NCBI RefSeq assembly: GCF_020251205.1
Contig: NZ_JAIWYX010000002.1
Span: forward strand, 434,001 to 498,000
From: Arthrobacter sp. M4
GTDB lineage: Bacteria > Actinomycetota > Actinomycetes > Actinomycetales > Micrococcaceae
Direction of reading: 5' to 3'
Length of the DNA: 64,000 nucleotides
Every line of letters starts with the position of its first letter. Position 1 is the first letter of the stretch. The notes beneath the pieces are model-generated. The model was not told the DNA's origin. It searched no databases and worked only from the letters and a program-made list of their open reading frames with translations. Made by a program: the position numbers and the translations under genes. Shown here one piece after another: positions 24,153-34,059 of the stretch.

Positions 24153-25876
24153 GTCGCCGCGTCAAGGGTGACGTCGATTTCCCGGTCCTGTCCGTTGCGC
24201 TGGATCGTCACCTTGACAGTGGCGCCGGCGGACTGCTCACGAACGGCAGCGGTCAGTTGGTTAGGATCGCTGATGCCACGCTCGCCGAACTTGGTGATCA
24301 CGTCGCCAACCTGGATTCCGGCCTTCGCAGCGGCAGACCCCTGGACCACGGAAGCCACCTGTGCGCCCACCGAGAACCCGGAGGACGATCCGCTGGCGGA
24401 CTTGGGCTTGACGCTTACACCAAACTGGCCGTGGCTGGCCTTGCCGTTCTTGATGATTTCCTGGGCAACGCGCTTGGCGTGGTTGATCGGGACGCTAAAT
24501 CCAACACCAATGTTGCCGGCGGACGAATCGGAGCTGCTTCCAGCGGAAGCGATGGCAACGTTCACGCCGATGATCTCACCCTTGTTGTTTACCAGCGCGC
24601 CTCCGGAATTGCCGGGATTGATTGCGGCGTCGGTCTGAATGACATTGAGGGAGATGGAACCTTCATTGGCGCTCCGCTGGCTCTGGCTGCCGTCCGGCGG
24701 AGCGAACTGGAAGCCCTGGTCACCGCCCTGCGAATTGTCAGATCCGTCCTTCGGCGCCGCGGAAGAAGCAACCGTGATAGTCCGGTTGAGGGTGGAGACA
24801 ATACCATCCGTGACGGTCCCCGTCAGGCCGAGCGGGGAACCAATTGCGACGGCGGTGTCCCCCACGTTGATCTTGCTCGAGTCACCCAGGGTGGCCGGAA
24901 CCAAGCCTCCTGCGTTCTCAACCTTGATGACGGCAAGGTCTGACAGGGGGTCGGTTCCGACAACAGTGGCTTTCAGGACCTTTCCATCGTTTGTCCTGAC
25001 CTCAAGGGTCGGGTTCGCGGTGGTGCCGTCCAGGGTAACAACGTGGGTATTGGTCAGGATGTGGCCCTCGCCATCCAGGATGATGCCTGAACCTGTACCA
25101 CCCGAGCCCCCGCTGGAGGCCTTGATGGTCACGACGCTGGGTGAGGCCTTGGCCGCGGCAGCCGTAATGACGTTGACGTCGTCCTTGTTGTTGACGATAA
25201 CCGTTCCGGGCTGGCTGCTGGTGACCGCTGCCGGCGTACGGCTGCCAAAGATGGCGTTGCTTCCGGCAACAACACCACCTCCTACGAGACCGGCGGCAAG
25301 GATGCTGGCCACGAGGGTTCCGACGCCAAAAGCGGGCTTCCGGCGCGGAGTTGTGTCGAGCCCCTGGTGGGGGGCCGACGCGGGGTGAGGTCCCGGCGTC
25401 GAGCCCTGCTGGGAATACTGCGCCGGGCCGGTGTAGTGTGCGGCACCGCCATACGGAGTCGGCCCGTTGTACGGGTTAGTGGGCTGGGGACCGCCATGTT
25501 GAGGAGACTGGCTCTGGACGCCGTAGAACGGTTGGTGGTGCGGGTAGGACGGCCCTTGCTGGCTTTGGTGGCCGGGGTGCGCAGCGCTTGACTGCTCGTC
25601 CGGTGAGCTGTTGTGGCCCTGTTGGCCCTCCCAGGTGGCAGGCCGCAGCGGCTGCGTGGCATTGCTTGTGTCCGCACCGGTGTTGCCCGTGTGTTCATTG
25701 CTGCCCTGGGCAGCGCCGTCAGCAGCTGGCCGGAAAGCCGGCAACGGGGCCGTCGGCTGGTGGCTGGTGTTTTCCGCCCCTGCCTGCTGCGGCGTGGTAT
25801 GTCCGGCCTGCTCCGTGCCCTTCCGCTCCGGTCCACGGCCTTCAGGTGTGGTGTCCGGTGCTGGGTTCTCCGTCAT
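24146..25876 (-). CDS. HtrA/DegP-like membrane-anchored serine protease with PDZ domain (S1C)
   Basis: A 576-residue protein. Residues 1-180 form a disordered cytoplasmic region rich in P, Q, H and G. One membrane segment (about 184-206) follows. The trypsin-like domain faces outside, with catalytic His278 (ILTNTHVV), Asp313 (LSDLAVIKV) and Ser424 (NPGNSGGALV). A PDZ domain occupies about 490-570 (GAQVASVVQGSAAAKAGIQVGDVITKFG). ATG 25876 has AAAGGAAG 5 nt upstream; ATG 25891 is an alternative. By family (M. tuberculosis PepD/HtrA-like) it degrades or refolds damaged extracytoplasmic proteins. The loop at 370-405 is unusually long. Confidence 0.93.
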   Translation of the reverse strand: MTENPAPDTTPEGRGPERKGTEQAGHTTPQQAGAENTSHQPTAPLPAFRPAADGAAQGSNEHTGNTGADTSNATQPLRPATWEGQQGHNSSPDEQSSAAHPGHQSQQGPSYPHHQPFYGVQSQSPQHGGPQPTNPYNGPTPYGGAAHYTGPAQYSQQGSTPGPHPASAPHQGLDTTPRRKPAFGVGTLVASILAAGLVGGGVVAGSNAIFGSRTPAAVTSSQPGTVIVNNKDDVNVITAAAAKASPSVVTIKASSGGSGGTGSGIILDGEGHILTNTHVVTLDGTTANPTLEVRTNDGKVLKATVVGTDPLSDLAVIKVENAGGLVPATLGDSSKINVGDTAVAIGSPLGLTGTVTDGIVSTLNRTITVASSAAPKDGSDNSQGGDQGFQFAPPDGSQSQRSANEGSISLNVIQTDAAINPGNSGGALVNNKGEIIGVNVAIASAGSSSDSSAGNIGVGFSVPINHAKRVAQEIIKNGKASHGQFGVSVKPKSASGSSSGFSVGAQVASVVQGSAAAKAGIQVGDVITKFGERGISDPNQLTAAVREQSAGATVKVTIQRNGQDREIDVTLDAATQ

Positions 25877-26256
25877 GGGACTTCCTTTCATCCTCGTCCC
25901 CTTAACTATGGAGGCCAGGGCTGGAACAATGTGGGGCGTTCGCTGGGAGCTTGCTGAATGCACTTAGCGGTGCTTCCGGCGCGGCCGATGGCGCTGCGCC
26001 AATCGGCGATTAGGGAGCTGGGCTCTAAGCGGCAGAGATGTCCCTCGAAAGCCCTTAAACGCTGCAATCACGCGGATCTCTCCCCTTTTCGCTGGTGGCA
26101 TATTCGCCGCCGTGGACGCTCCAGCAGGTGCACCATAGAATCAAGAAGATTGCCTCAGCGACCTGCGGCTACCTCTCATCCGGCGTGGGGGCGCTGATGC
26201 ATTTCTTTGACGGCTGGTTCCGCCTGGGCCAGTCGCGGGGCGCTGAAGGGTTGCAC
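25877..26256. other. Divergent intergenic region, HtrA gene / TPM-domain gene
   Basis: This 380-bp gap separates two envelope-stress-type genes transcribed in opposite directions. A good promoter for the rightward gene is at 26113-26141 (listed separately). For the leftward gene I see no clear -35/-10 pair. An imperfect inverted repeat (GCCGATGGCG and GCCAATCGGC) lies around 25985-26010. No coding sequence is supported. Confidence 0.5.
26113..26141 (+). promoter_or_regulatory. Probable promoter of the TPM-pspA operon
   Basis: TGGACG (26113-26118) and TAGAAT (26136-26141) are 17 bp apart and match the primary-sigma consensus well. Transcription would start near 26148, leaving a leader of about 110 nt before ATG 26257. 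Confidence 0.5.
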
Positions 26257-28317
26257 ATGCGGTCAATGTTGAAACGTGTATTCGCTGTTGTTGGGCTGGC
26301 TGGCCTGCTGGCCCTTCCAGCCGGAGCGGCCTGGGCTGAGGACCCCGTCACGATTCCCTCGGGGCAGAACATTGTGGACAATGCCAATGTCCTTGGCTCC
26401 CGAAAGGGCGACGTCGAAAGCGCAATCAAGAAACTGGCAAGCGACAAGAAGTACAACCTTTACGTCGTAACGGTTTCTTCCTTCACGAACCCCTCGGACC
26501 CCAAAGCCTGGGGTCAGGCCGTTGCCACAAAGCGCGGCTTGGGGAAGTTCGACGCTATTTTGGCCATTTCCACGGCCGGCAACTACTATTTTGCCCCCAA
26601 CTCGACTAGCCCCATCGCGTCCAAGACCAGCAACATCACGCAAAACGCCATCGTGGCGAATCTAAGCGGCGGCAAGAAGGACTACGCCCAAGCAGCCATC
26701 GACACGGCTAACGCCATGGGCGACGCCGCAGACGGTGGGAGCGGTTCTGTTCCCAATGGGAACGCGGGTGCTGCAGTTCTAGTTGGTGTTGGAATAGCAG
26801 CAGCCGGCGGCGCCGGCGCGTACCTTTACTTCCGTAACCGCCGCAGGAAGGCCGCTGAAGGCTCCCGGGCTGTCTCTGGACCCGGAGGCCAGCAGAAGGA
26901 CCCGCTGGCCTCTATGTCCATTGCGGACCTCCGCCGCAAGGGCGGCTCCCTGCTCATCGAGGCCGACGACGCCATCAAGTCCAGCGAGCAGGAACTCGGT
27001 TTCGCCGAGGCACAGTACGGGGACGCCGCCGTCGGAAACTTCTCCAAGGCGCTGGACGAGGCCAAGGCCCACATGCGCGAGTCCTTCAAACTGCAGCAGC
27101 AGTTGGATGACCACATTCCGGATACGGAGGAGCAGCAGCGCACCTGGCTCGGCGAAATCATTCGACGTTCCGAGGCAGCCATGGCTTCCCTGCAGGAGCA
27201 GAAGGCCGATTTCGACTCGCTCCGGGAGTTGGAGAAGAATGCTCCGCAGGCACTGGCGGCCGTCGGCAAGGGCGCCCAGGAAGCTGAATCACGGATAGCC
27301 TCGGCCGAAGGATCCCTGAGCGATCTACGGCAGAAGTACGCGGACAGTGCTGTAGCCCAGGTGGCAGACAACATCACGCAGGCTAGGGAGCGGCTCCAGT
27401 TCGTCCAGAACGCCTCGGCAACTGCACAGGAAAAGCTGTCCGTTGGTGAGAACAGCCTCGCCGCGGTGGCAGTTCGTGCCGCCGAAGAGAGCCTTCACCA
27501 GACCAAGCTGCTGATAGACGCAATTTCCAAGGTGTCGGGAAACCTGGCAGAAGCACAGAACCGGCTCGAGTCCGCTGTGGTCGAAACCAGCCAGGACCTG
27601 GCCCAGGCAAAGGCCATGGTCCAGGCAGGCACCCATCCGGAACTTGCCGGTCCCGTAGCCGGTGTCGAGTCAGCCCTTGCCCATGTGAAGGCCGAACTCC
27701 AGTCCGGCAGAATCGATCCGCTCGCATCCCTCCAGAGGTTGGAAGTATCCCACCAGGCCCTTGACCAAGCACTGGTTGGCATCCGCGACCAGCAGGAGCA
27801 AGCCCGCCGGGCCCAGGCTTCGCTGCAGCAGGCCATCATGTCCGCGCAGGCCCAGATCAGTGCGACATCCGACTACATTACGGCACGGCGTGGCGGCGTC
27901 GGCACAGAGGCCCGTACCCGTCTCGCAGAGGCGCAGCGGAACCTCGACTATGCACTCTCGATCTCCCGCAACGACCCGGTTACAGCCCTGACGTACGCCC
28001 AGCAAGCCCACGCCCTCGCAGCACAGGCGGCGCAACTGGCCCAGTCCGACGTCGACCACTTTGACGGCTATGCCCGGCAGGGCTACGGCGGCGGCATGTT
28101 CGGAGGCGGAGGCGGCGGCCTGGGCGGCGCCATCCTGGGAGGCATCCTGATCAACTCGATCCTCAACAGCGGAGGCGGCGGCTGGGGCGGTGACCACCAC
28201 GGCAACGACGGCGGCGGTTTCTTCGGCGGAGGTGGCGACTTTGGCGGAGGCGACTTCGGCGGAGGTGGTGACTTCGGCGGCGGTGACTTCGGCGGAGGCG
28301 ACTCTGGCAGCTTCTAG
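26257..28317 (+). CDS. TPM-domain membrane protein with long coiled-coil region and Gly-rich tail
   Basis: A 686-residue protein. A signal peptide (cleavage after AWA, residue 27) is followed by a TPM domain (about 30-158, IVDNANVLGSRKGDVESAIKKLASDKKYNLYVVTV) outside the membrane. A single membrane segment lies at about 170-192 and is followed by basic RNRRRKAA. The large cytoplasmic part (about 225-610) is predicted alpha-helical coiled coil. The C-terminus (about 610-686) is extremely glycine-rich with DFGGG repeats. ATG 26257 has GAAGGG 6 nt upstream; ATG 26266 is possible. It precedes pspA in an apparent operon, suggesting a membrane-damage role; the biochemical activity is unknown. Confidence 0.85.
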   Translation: MRSMLKRVFAVVGLAGLLALPAGAAWAEDPVTIPSGQNIVDNANVLGSRKGDVESAIKKLASDKKYNLYVVTVSSFTNPSDPKAWGQAVATKRGLGKFDAILAISTAGNYYFAPNSTSPIASKTSNITQNAIVANLSGGKKDYAQAAIDTANAMGDAADGGSGSVPNGNAGAAVLVGVGIAAAGGAGAYLYFRNRRRKAAEGSRAVSGPGGQQKDPLASMSIADLRRKGGSLLIEADDAIKSSEQELGFAEAQYGDAAVGNFSKALDEAKAHMRESFKLQQQLDDHIPDTEEQQRTWLGEIIRRSEAAMASLQEQKADFDSLRELEKNAPQALAAVGKGAQEAESRIASAEGSLSDLRQKYADSAVAQVADNITQARERLQFVQNASATAQEKLSVGENSLAAVAVRAAEESLHQTKLLIDAISKVSGNLAEAQNRLESAVVETSQDLAQAKAMVQAGTHPELAGPVAGVESALAHVKAELQSGRIDPLASLQRLEVSHQALDQALVGIRDQQEQARRAQASLQQAIMSAQAQISATSDYITARRGGVGTEARTRLAEAQRNLDYALSISRNDPVTALTYAQQAHALAAQAAQLAQSDVDHFDGYARQGYGGGMFGGGGGGLGGAILGGILINSILNSGGGGWGGDHHGNDGGGFFGGGGDFGGGDFGGGGDFGGGDFGGGDSGSF

Positions 28318-28415
28318 GCTCTAGGAAGTTCGAGCCGAGCAGGCGAACTGAACAGCGGTACCACACCTGCCCGCCGGACCGGCGGGCAACGACGAGCAGG
28401 ATGAAAGGCAACACC

Positions 28416-29207
28416 ATGGTTAAGCAGTCCATCTTCGGGCGCATCGCACAGCTCGCGAAGGCAAACGTCAACGCCTTGCTGGACCAAGCGGAGGACCCGC
28501 AGAAGATGCTGGACCAGATGGTCCGCGACTACACGAACAACATCGCCGAGGCCGAGTCCGCTGTTGCACAAACCATTGGCAACCTGCGTATGCTCCAGGA
28601 CGACTACAACGAAGACATTCGCAACGCACAGGACTGGGGCAACAAAGCCCTGGCAGCTTCACGCAAGGCTGACGAGTTCCGTGCGGCCGGCAACACCACC
28701 GATGCGGCGAAGTTCGACAACCTGGCAAAGGTGGCAATCCAGCGCCAGATGTCTTCCGAGAGCGAGGCCCGCGCCGCCGAGCCAAACATCGCCTCGCAAA
28801 GCGAGGTTGTCGAGCGGCTGAAGTCTGGGCTTGACCAGATGAAGAACAAGCTCAACCAGCTCACTGCCAAGCGCAACGAGCTCGTGGCACGCTCCAAAAC
28901 TGCGGCCGCCCAGTCCCAGGTGCACGACGCCCTTAAGAGCATCGACATCCTGGACCCCACCAGCGAAGTGGGACGATTCGAGGAAAAGATCCGCCGGGAA
29001 GAAGCCAAGGTCCGGGGACAGCAGGAACTCGCTGCCTCGAGCCTGGACGCCCAGTTCAACCAGCTTGAAGACCTTGGGGAGCAGACGGAGATCGAAGCCC
29101 GCCTCGCGGCCCTGAAGTCTGGCGGCGCCAAGCCCGCCATCGGCGCGGGCGGCGCGGCGTCGTCGACCGGCACCACAGTCGATGAGGCCGACTTCGACAA
29201 GCTCTGA
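28416..29207 (+). CDS. PspA/IM30 family membrane-stress protein
   Basis: A 263-residue helical protein of the ESCRT-III-related PspA/Vipp1 family that binds and protects the inner membrane face. It begins MVKQSIFGRIAQLAKANVNALLDQAEDPQKMLDQMVRDY, the conserved amphipathic helix and first hairpin. Long coiled-coil helices follow (about 30-220). The tail is Gly/Ala-rich, then ends TVDEADFDKL. ATG 28416 has AAAGG 7 nt upstream; ATG 28401 would add MKGNT. It follows the TPM-domain gene by about 100 bp on the same strand. The family's partners PspF/PspB/PspC are absent nearby. Confidence 0.93.
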   Translation: MVKQSIFGRIAQLAKANVNALLDQAEDPQKMLDQMVRDYTNNIAEAESAVAQTIGNLRMLQDDYNEDIRNAQDWGNKALAASRKADEFRAAGNTTDAAKFDNLAKVAIQRQMSSESEARAAEPNIASQSEVVERLKSGLDQMKNKLNQLTAKRNELVARSKTAAAQSQVHDALKSIDILDPTSEVGRFEEKIRREEAKVRGQQELAASSLDAQFNQLEDLGEQTEIEARLAALKSGGAKPAIGAGGAASSTGTTVDEADFDKL

Positions 29208-29236
29208 CCGAGCCTTCCCGTTCCGGCGGCAAAGCC

Positions 29237-29272
29237 AAGGGCCCGGACCAGCATCTGCTGGTCCGGGCCCTT
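29237..29272. terminator. Strong hairpin between pspA and the initiator tRNA gene
   Basis: AAGGGCCCGGACCAGC pairs with its perfect complement in a 16-17 bp stem with a 2-4 nt loop. It lies 30 bp after the pspA stop and only 5 nt past the 3' end of the leftward tRNA gene, so it can serve both transcripts. Confidence 0.8.
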
Positions 29273-29276
29273 CCAG

Positions 29277-29350
29277 TTGCGGGGACAGGATTTGAACCTG
29301 TGACCTCTGGGTTATGAGCCCAGCGAGCTACCGAACTGCTCCACCCCGCG
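29277..29350 (-). tRNA. tRNA-fMet (initiator, anticodon CAU), copy 1
   Basis: A 74-nt cloverleaf read on the minus strand. The anticodon loop CTCATAA gives CAU. Two initiator marks are present: an unpaired C1-A72 at the acceptor end, and three consecutive G-C pairs in the anticodon stem (CTGGG/CCCAG). The T-loop TTCAAAT and D-arm AGCAGTTCGGTAGCT are normal. CCA is not encoded. It initiates translation with formyl-methionine. Confidence 0.95.
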
Positions 29351-29445
29351 TCGCCTGATCAACTCTACCCTACTGCCGGACCACAACCGACCACTGCCAC
29401 CGTGACTGTCAACACAGCGTTTGGATCGGTGCGGAAACAAAAAAA

Positions 29446-29480
29446 GAAATCCGGATCGGCTTGCTGCCAATCCGGATTTC
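29446..29480 (-). terminator. Intrinsic terminator of tRNA-fMet copy 2
   Basis: GAAATCCGGAT (29446-29456) pairs with 29470-29480 around a 13-nt loop. On the minus strand a run of seven T and then GTTT follows. It lies 8 nt beyond the 3' end of copy 2, the classical form of a tRNA terminator. Confidence 0.9.
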
Positions 29481-29487
29481 CGTCCAG

Positions 29488-29561
29488 TTGCGGGGACAGG
29501 ATTTGAACCTGTGACCTCTGGGTTATGAGCCCAGCGAGCTACCGAACTGCTCCACCCCGCG
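29488..29561 (-). tRNA. tRNA-fMet (initiator, anticodon CAU), copy 2
   Basis: Identical over all 74 nt to the copy at 29277-29350, with the same C1-A72 mismatch and G-C-rich anticodon stem. The spacer between the copies (137 bp) is unrelated to either gene. It has its own promoter (29573-29601) and terminator (29446-29480), so the two copies are probably independent transcription units. Confidence 0.95.
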
Positions 29562-29572
29562 TCGCACAAACT

Positions 29573-29601
29573 ACTTTACCGGGCAGTGAATGACAGACCA
29601 A
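29573..29601 (-). promoter_or_regulatory. Probable promoter of tRNA-fMet copy 2
   Basis: On the minus strand TTGGTC (29601-29596) and TAAAGT (29578-29573) are 17 bp apart. Transcription would begin around 29566, about 5 nt before the mature tRNA 5' end. Confidence 0.45.
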
Positions 29602-29662
29602 ATCGAGGTGACGTGATCTGCGTCTCGCCAATTCCGGTCTGCCGGCCGTTGGCCGGAAAAAA

Positions 29663-29709
29663 GAATCAGCCTGGTGTCCGACCCTTCGGGCCGGACACCA
29701 GGCTGATTC
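29663..29709 (-). terminator. Intrinsic terminator of the UPF0182 gene
   Basis: An 18-bp perfect stem (29663-29680 with 29692-29709, GAATCAGCCTGGTGTCCG) encloses an 11-nt loop able to form an inner CCC/GGG stem. On the minus strand TTTTTTCC follows. It begins 23 bp after the UPF0182 stop codon. Confidence 0.9.
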
Positions 29710-29731
29710 AGGAGGCTAGCCGGAGTGCCGG

Positions 29732-32725
29732 TCAGCGGGACGGCGACGGGGTGGGCGTGGCCGTTGGAGCGGACGTGGCACCGGGGACGGGTGCCGGCGT
29801 GACGCCAAGCTTAGTCTCCGCATCGAGCGCCCTCTTAAGCGCATCGGAGAGCTTTTTCTGCTGGTCGCCGTAGCCTGCAAAGTCGCCCTTGGCCAGGGCC
29901 GCCTGACCATCCTGTATGGCCTTGTTGGCATCGTCGAGTGCGGCTTTCAGTTCCGCCTTCGCGTCGGTTGGTCCGGTTGGGGCGGTGGTGCCCCCCGGCG
30001 TCTGTGGCGTCTGACCGTTGTTCGCGGCATCCCCGGCCTTCGCGCCGGATTCACCGCCAAAGAGCTTGTCAAGCGCCGCATCCAAGGTTGGCGCGAAGCC
30101 GATCTTGTCGCCGAAAGCAACCAGGACGCGCTGGAGCGTCGGGTACGACGTCTCACCCGTGGACTTGAGGTACACCGGCTGGACGTACAGCAAGCCGCCG
30201 CCCACTGGCAGGGTCAGCAGGTTGCCGTTCAAAACATCCGATGCACCCTGTCTGAGCAGGTTCAGGGCCTGGGACACTTCGGGGTCGGAGTTGAACTTGT
30301 TTTGGGCCTGACCTGGGCCCGGCACCTGCGTTTCCCTAGGAAGTTCCAGAAGCCTGAGCTGCCCGTAGCTTTCTGCCTTCACACCCTTCTCAGAACCCGC
30401 GTCCGAATCGGCCGCCAAGAATCCGTAGAGGATGTTGCGGGCGTTGTTGTTGACCACCTGCGGAATGAAGGAGGAGGTCAGCTGGAACGCCGGCTTGTCC
30501 TGGTCCGGCATCTGCAGGGACATGTAGAACGGAGGCTGGCGAACCGCTTCCGATACCGTGGGATCGTTCGGCACGCTCCAGGCGTCGTTGTTGTTGTAGA
30601 AGCTGTCCGGGTTGGTCACGTGATACCTGCCCAGGAGTTCCCGCTGGACCTTGAACATGTCCTCGGGGTACCTCACGTGGCTCATGAGCTGGCCCGACAT
30701 CTCCGAGAACGGCTTCAGCGATGTGGGGAAGATCTTCTGCCAGGCCTTCAGAATGGGGTCCTTGTCATCCCAGGCATAAAGCGTTACAGAGCCGTCGTAG
30801 GCATCCACGGTGGCCTTCACCGAGTTCCGGATGTAGTTCACGGTGCTGTTCGGAAGGGTCGCGGTGCGCTGGGCAGCCGTCTGCGAGTCCGCCGTCGCGT
30901 TCTGCAGCTGTTGCTGCTGTGAGTAGGGGTAGTACTGCGTGGTGGTGTAGCCATCCACGATCCACTTCACACGTCCGTCGACCACAGCTGGGTAGGCGTT
31001 CCCATCCACTGTCAGATAGGGCGCCACCTTTTCGACGCGATCACGCGGGTTCCGGTCGTAAAGGATCTGGGACTTGTCGTTGACACCGTCAGACAGCAGC
31101 AGGTCCGACGACTGGAACTTGATCGAATACAACACACGGTTCAGGAAGTTACCGACATTAGGTCCGCCGTTGCCCGTGAAGGTGTACTGAGTCTCAGCTG
31201 AGCCTTCCTTACCGGCCGGACGGTCCTGCTCGCGGTGCGGCGCACCGTCGGGGCCTCCCACGACGGAATACTCGGGCGAGTTCTCCCCAAAATAGATCCG
31301 CGGCTCATAGCTCGTGTCGTTGCCCAAGACGCCCGTGGACGGGATGCCGGACTGCAGGAATTCAGGCTTGCCGTCTACGGTGAATTTGTTGCCCTTCGCA
31401 GCGACCACACCATATCCGTGCGTGTAGACGATGTGCCGGTTGTACCAGGATTGCTGGTTGGGGCTCAGGCCGTCCGGATTGAGCTCGCGAACTGCGATAA
31501 CCGTGTCCTGTACCTTGCCGTCGAGCGTGTATCGGTCGACGTTCAGTGTCCTGGGGAACTGGTAGTAGGGGCGGTACTGTTCCAGCTGCGCGAAGGCTGA
31601 GGAAATGAGGTTCGGATCCAGCAATCGAATGTTGGCTGCGGTCTGGGCATCCTTGGCCAAGGCACCGCTGGTGGCGTTGGTGGTTGCGTTGTAAGGGGAT
31701 ACCTGGATCTGGTCCAAGCCGTAGGCAGTCCGTGTCATCTTGATGTTGCGGTCGATGTACTGCCTTTCAAGCGTCTGCTCCGACGGCCGCACTTGGAACT
31801 GCTGAATAACCCACGGATACACGCCACCGGCGAGGATAGACGTGATAATCAGCATTGCGGTGCCGACCACCGGAAGGCGCCAGCGACCAATGACCGCGGC
31901 AATGATGAACAGCACAGCCACGATGCCCGCGGCTACGGCCAGGATCGACTTGGTGGGAATGACGGCGTTGACGTCCGTGTAGAGAGCGCCGGCCCAGCGG
32001 CTTCCAGCGTTTTGAACCGTTGAATAACGGTCCAGCCAGAAGTTGGCGCCGAGCAGCAAGAGGAACGTGGCACCCGTAACGGCAAGATGGATCTGCGCTG
32101 CCCTGCTGGTGAAAATTCCGCGCTCCATGAGCCGGATGCTGCCGTACAAGTAGTGCGTGAGTATCCCTGCGAGGCCTGCGACCACCACAACGCTGATGAG
32201 GAAGCCGGTCACGAAGCCCAGGAAGGGCAGGGTCATCACGTAGAAGCTAATGTCCAGGTTGAACTGCGGATCGGTCTGCCCGAATTGCTCCTGGTTGAAG
32301 ACCAGCAGGACCTTCTGCCACTGGCTCGCCGCGGCGCTGCCCGCAAACAGGCCAAAGACCACGGGGAGGCCGATCATGACTACGCGCCGGACAGGCTCAA
32401 GCTGGGCCTGGTAGCGGTTCAGGTTGTCCCGCACTTCAGAGTCCGGGGCATAGACGGGCCGGGCACGGTAAGCCAGATGAACTGCGTAGTAAATCGCGGC
32501 GAACATCACCACGAACCCGGCCAGGAAAATGAGTATCCTGGCGAGATTCTCCCGCAGGTAGACCTCAAAGAAGCCCAACTGCTGGAACCACAGGACATCC
32601 GTCCACACATTGGCGAAAAAGATGAAGCCAACGACGACGACCGCCACGACTATCAACGTGGGCGTTAGTGCACCTCGCCTCAGCGGTGGTCTTCCGGGCG
32701 GTTTGGAGCTGGCAGGACGGGACAA
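29732..32725 (-). CDS. UPF0182 family integral membrane protein
   Basis: A 997-residue protein of an uncharacterised but conserved actinobacterial family (M. tuberculosis Rv3193c relatives). The N-terminal 320 residues hold about seven membrane segments, beginning [26 protein letters not shown] very large extracytoplasmic domain follows (about 330-900) with [26 protein letters not shown] and [20 protein letters not shown] motifs; its function is unknown. The C-terminal 90 residues are a low-complexity tail rich in T, G, A and P with an embedded Ala/Lys/Asp helix. Its place beside a YlbL-type protease is conserved in the phylum. Confidence 0.93.
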   Translation of the reverse strand: MSRPASSKPPGRPPLRRGALTPTLIVVAVVVVGFIFFANVWTDVLWFQQLGFFEVYLRENLARILIFLAGFVVMFAAIYYAVHLAYRARPVYAPDSEVRDNLNRYQAQLEPVRRVVMIGLPVVFGLFAGSAAASQWQKVLLVFNQEQFGQTDPQFNLDISFYVMTLPFLGFVTGFLISVVVVAGLAGILTHYLYGSIRLMERGIFTSRAAQIHLAVTGATFLLLLGANFWLDRYSTVQNAGSRWAGALYTDVNAVIPTKSILAVAAGIVAVLFIIAAVIGRWRLPVVGTAMLIITSILAGGVYPWVIQQFQVRPSEQTLERQYIDRNIKMTRTAYGLDQIQVSPYNATTNATSGALAKDAQTAANIRLLDPNLISSAFAQLEQYRPYYQFPRTLNVDRYTLDGKVQDTVIAVRELNPDGLSPNQQSWYNRHIVYTHGYGVVAAKGNKFTVDGKPEFLQSGIPSTGVLGNDTSYEPRIYFGENSPEYSVVGGPDGAPHREQDRPAGKEGSAETQYTFTGNGGPNVGNFLNRVLYSIKFQSSDLLLSDGVNDKSQILYDRNPRDRVEKVAPYLTVDGNAYPAVVDGRVKWIVDGYTTTQYYPYSQQQQLQNATADSQTAAQRTATLPNSTVNYIRNSVKATVDAYDGSVTLYAWDDKDPILKAWQKIFPTSLKPFSEMSGQLMSHVRYPEDMFKVQRELLGRYHVTNPDSFYNNNDAWSVPNDPTVSEAVRQPPFYMSLQMPDQDKPAFQLTSSFIPQVVNNNARNILYGFLAADSDAGSEKGVKAESYGQLRLLELPRETQVPGPGQAQNKFNSDPEVSQALNLLRQGASDVLNGNLLTLPVGGGLLYVQPVYLKSTGETSYPTLQRVLVAFGDKIGFAPTLDAALDKLFGGESGAKAGDAANNGQTPQTPGGTTAPTGPTDAKAELKAALDDANKAIQDGQAALAKGDFAGYGDQQKKLSDALKRALDAETKLGVTPAPVPGATSAPTATPTPSPSR

Positions 32726-32892
32726 ACTCTCTACCTCATAGCTGGTCGTCAGTAACTAGTAAGTGTGCGTGTGTGCTTGACGGCAACCGCCTCCGTTACA
32801 GGCGACGATACCCGTCATCTATGCCACGAGTGGCGTTGAAGCTAAGTTCCGGGAGTTCCGTACCCTAGTTCCACGGCCCAGTGTAGTGGGAC

Positions 32893-34059
32893 TCAATGAC
32901 CAGTCTGGGCGGCAGTACATGTAGGCAGACTGGACGTGTCCTGGCCCGATGAAATCTTCTCCACGGCAGCCTTCGCATCCGCCAGTGTCTCCACTTTCAC
33001 CACCTGGAGGCCGTCAGGCACGTGACCTACCACCTCGTCGCAGTTCGCTGCGGGAGCCAGGAACATGGTTGCTCCGCTCCTGCGGGCGCCAACCATCTTC
33101 TGGGCCACTCCGCCAATTGATCCGACCGCCCCCTCCGGAGTGATGGTGCCCGTTCCCGCGATATGCTTCCCGCCGGTCAGGTCTCCAGGCGTCAGGGAAT
33201 CCACGATGCCTAGGGCGAACATCATCCCGGCACTGGGTCCACCGACCTTCTCCAAGGAGATCTTGACGTCGAACGGGAAGTTGAACTGGTACTGCAGCAG
33301 CACACCCAGCACATACCGTCCGGCTTGGTTCTTGGTTGGCGTGACCTTCACCGTCACGGGACTGCCCGCTCGTTCGACGACGACGGTCGCCGGCTCGCCT
33401 GCCCCGGCGGCCAGTTCACGCTGCACAATGCTCAGTGCCGTCACGGGTTTGCCATTCACCGACACGAAAACGTCACCAGCCTGGAGCTTGCCTTCCGCGG
33501 GTGAGCCATCGGCCAGCGAATTAATCTGCAGTTTCTGGCCAAACGGAATCTTCAATTCCTGCAGGGCCGCGGCCGTGGCATTCTCTTGTGAAGTAGCCAT
33601 GGCCTGGGCACTCTCCTGCTGCGAGCGCTCCGGCGTGGTTCCCTTCGGATACAGGAGTTCCTCCGGGTAGACGGCCTTGCTGCCGTCGAGCCAGGCTTGG
33701 AACGCGCCGAAGAGGTTCACAGTGCTGTTGGGGCCGCCCTCCACATAAACAGTGGTGAGGTCAAGGTTTCCCTTGGCGCGGTAGGTCTCGTGTCCCGTGA
33801 TGCGGATGACGTCGTTCGATCCGTCCTGGCCGAGAGTATTGAACGTCGGCCCGGGTGACTCAACGACGTAGGGAACGGGAAGCGCCAGGGCAGCGCCGCC
33901 GAGCGCAGCGGCCAGCAAACCAGAGATGAGAACCACCGTGCCACGACTGCTATGCCGGGCGGGCTTCTCCTCAGGCTGCTGATCTTCAGGGGTGACCTGG
34001 CCCGTCGTCGAGTCCTCTGAGATTGACCCGCGCTCCCCCGCGCTGGGCAAATTTGTCAC
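32893..34059 (-). CDS. YlbL-type membrane-anchored PDZ/Lon-like (S16) protease
   Basis: A 388-residue protein. Residues 1-40 are cytoplasmic and disordered. One membrane segment lies at 41-64. A PDZ domain follows (about 165-240, KLQINSLADGSPAEGKLQAGDVFVSVNGKPV). The C-terminal S16 Lon-like proteolytic domain has the Ser-Lys dyad Ser276 (GPSAGMMFALG) and Lys321 (GGVAQKMVGAR). GTG 34059 was chosen (AAAGGTG about 7 nt upstream); the frame runs further up without support. It is the counterpart of Rv3194c and the B. subtilis YlbL. It probably degrades membrane-proximal proteins without ATP. Confidence 0.92.
   Translation of the reverse strand: MTNLPSAGERGSISEDSTTGQVTPEDQQPEEKPARHSSRGTVVLISGLLAAALGGAALALPVPYVVESPGPTFNTLGQDGSNDVIRITGHETYRAKGNLDLTTVYVEGGPNSTVNLFGAFQAWLDGSKAVYPEELLYPKGTTPERSQQESAQAMATSQENATAAALQELKIPFGQKLQINSLADGSPAEGKLQAGDVFVSVNGKPVTALSIVQRELAAGAGEPATVVVERAGSPVTVKVTPTKNQAGRYVLGVLLQYQFNFPFDVKISLEKVGGPSAGMMFALGIVDSLTPGDLTGGKHIAGTGTITPEGAVGSIGGVAQKMVGARRSGATMFLAPAANCDEVVGHVPDGLQVVKVETLADAKAAVEKISSGQDTSSLPTCTAAQTGH

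Noticed and set aside
29488..29561. Second tRNA as an elongator Met gene
   Set aside because: It is identical to copy 1 and has initiator marks (C1-A72 and three G-C pairs).
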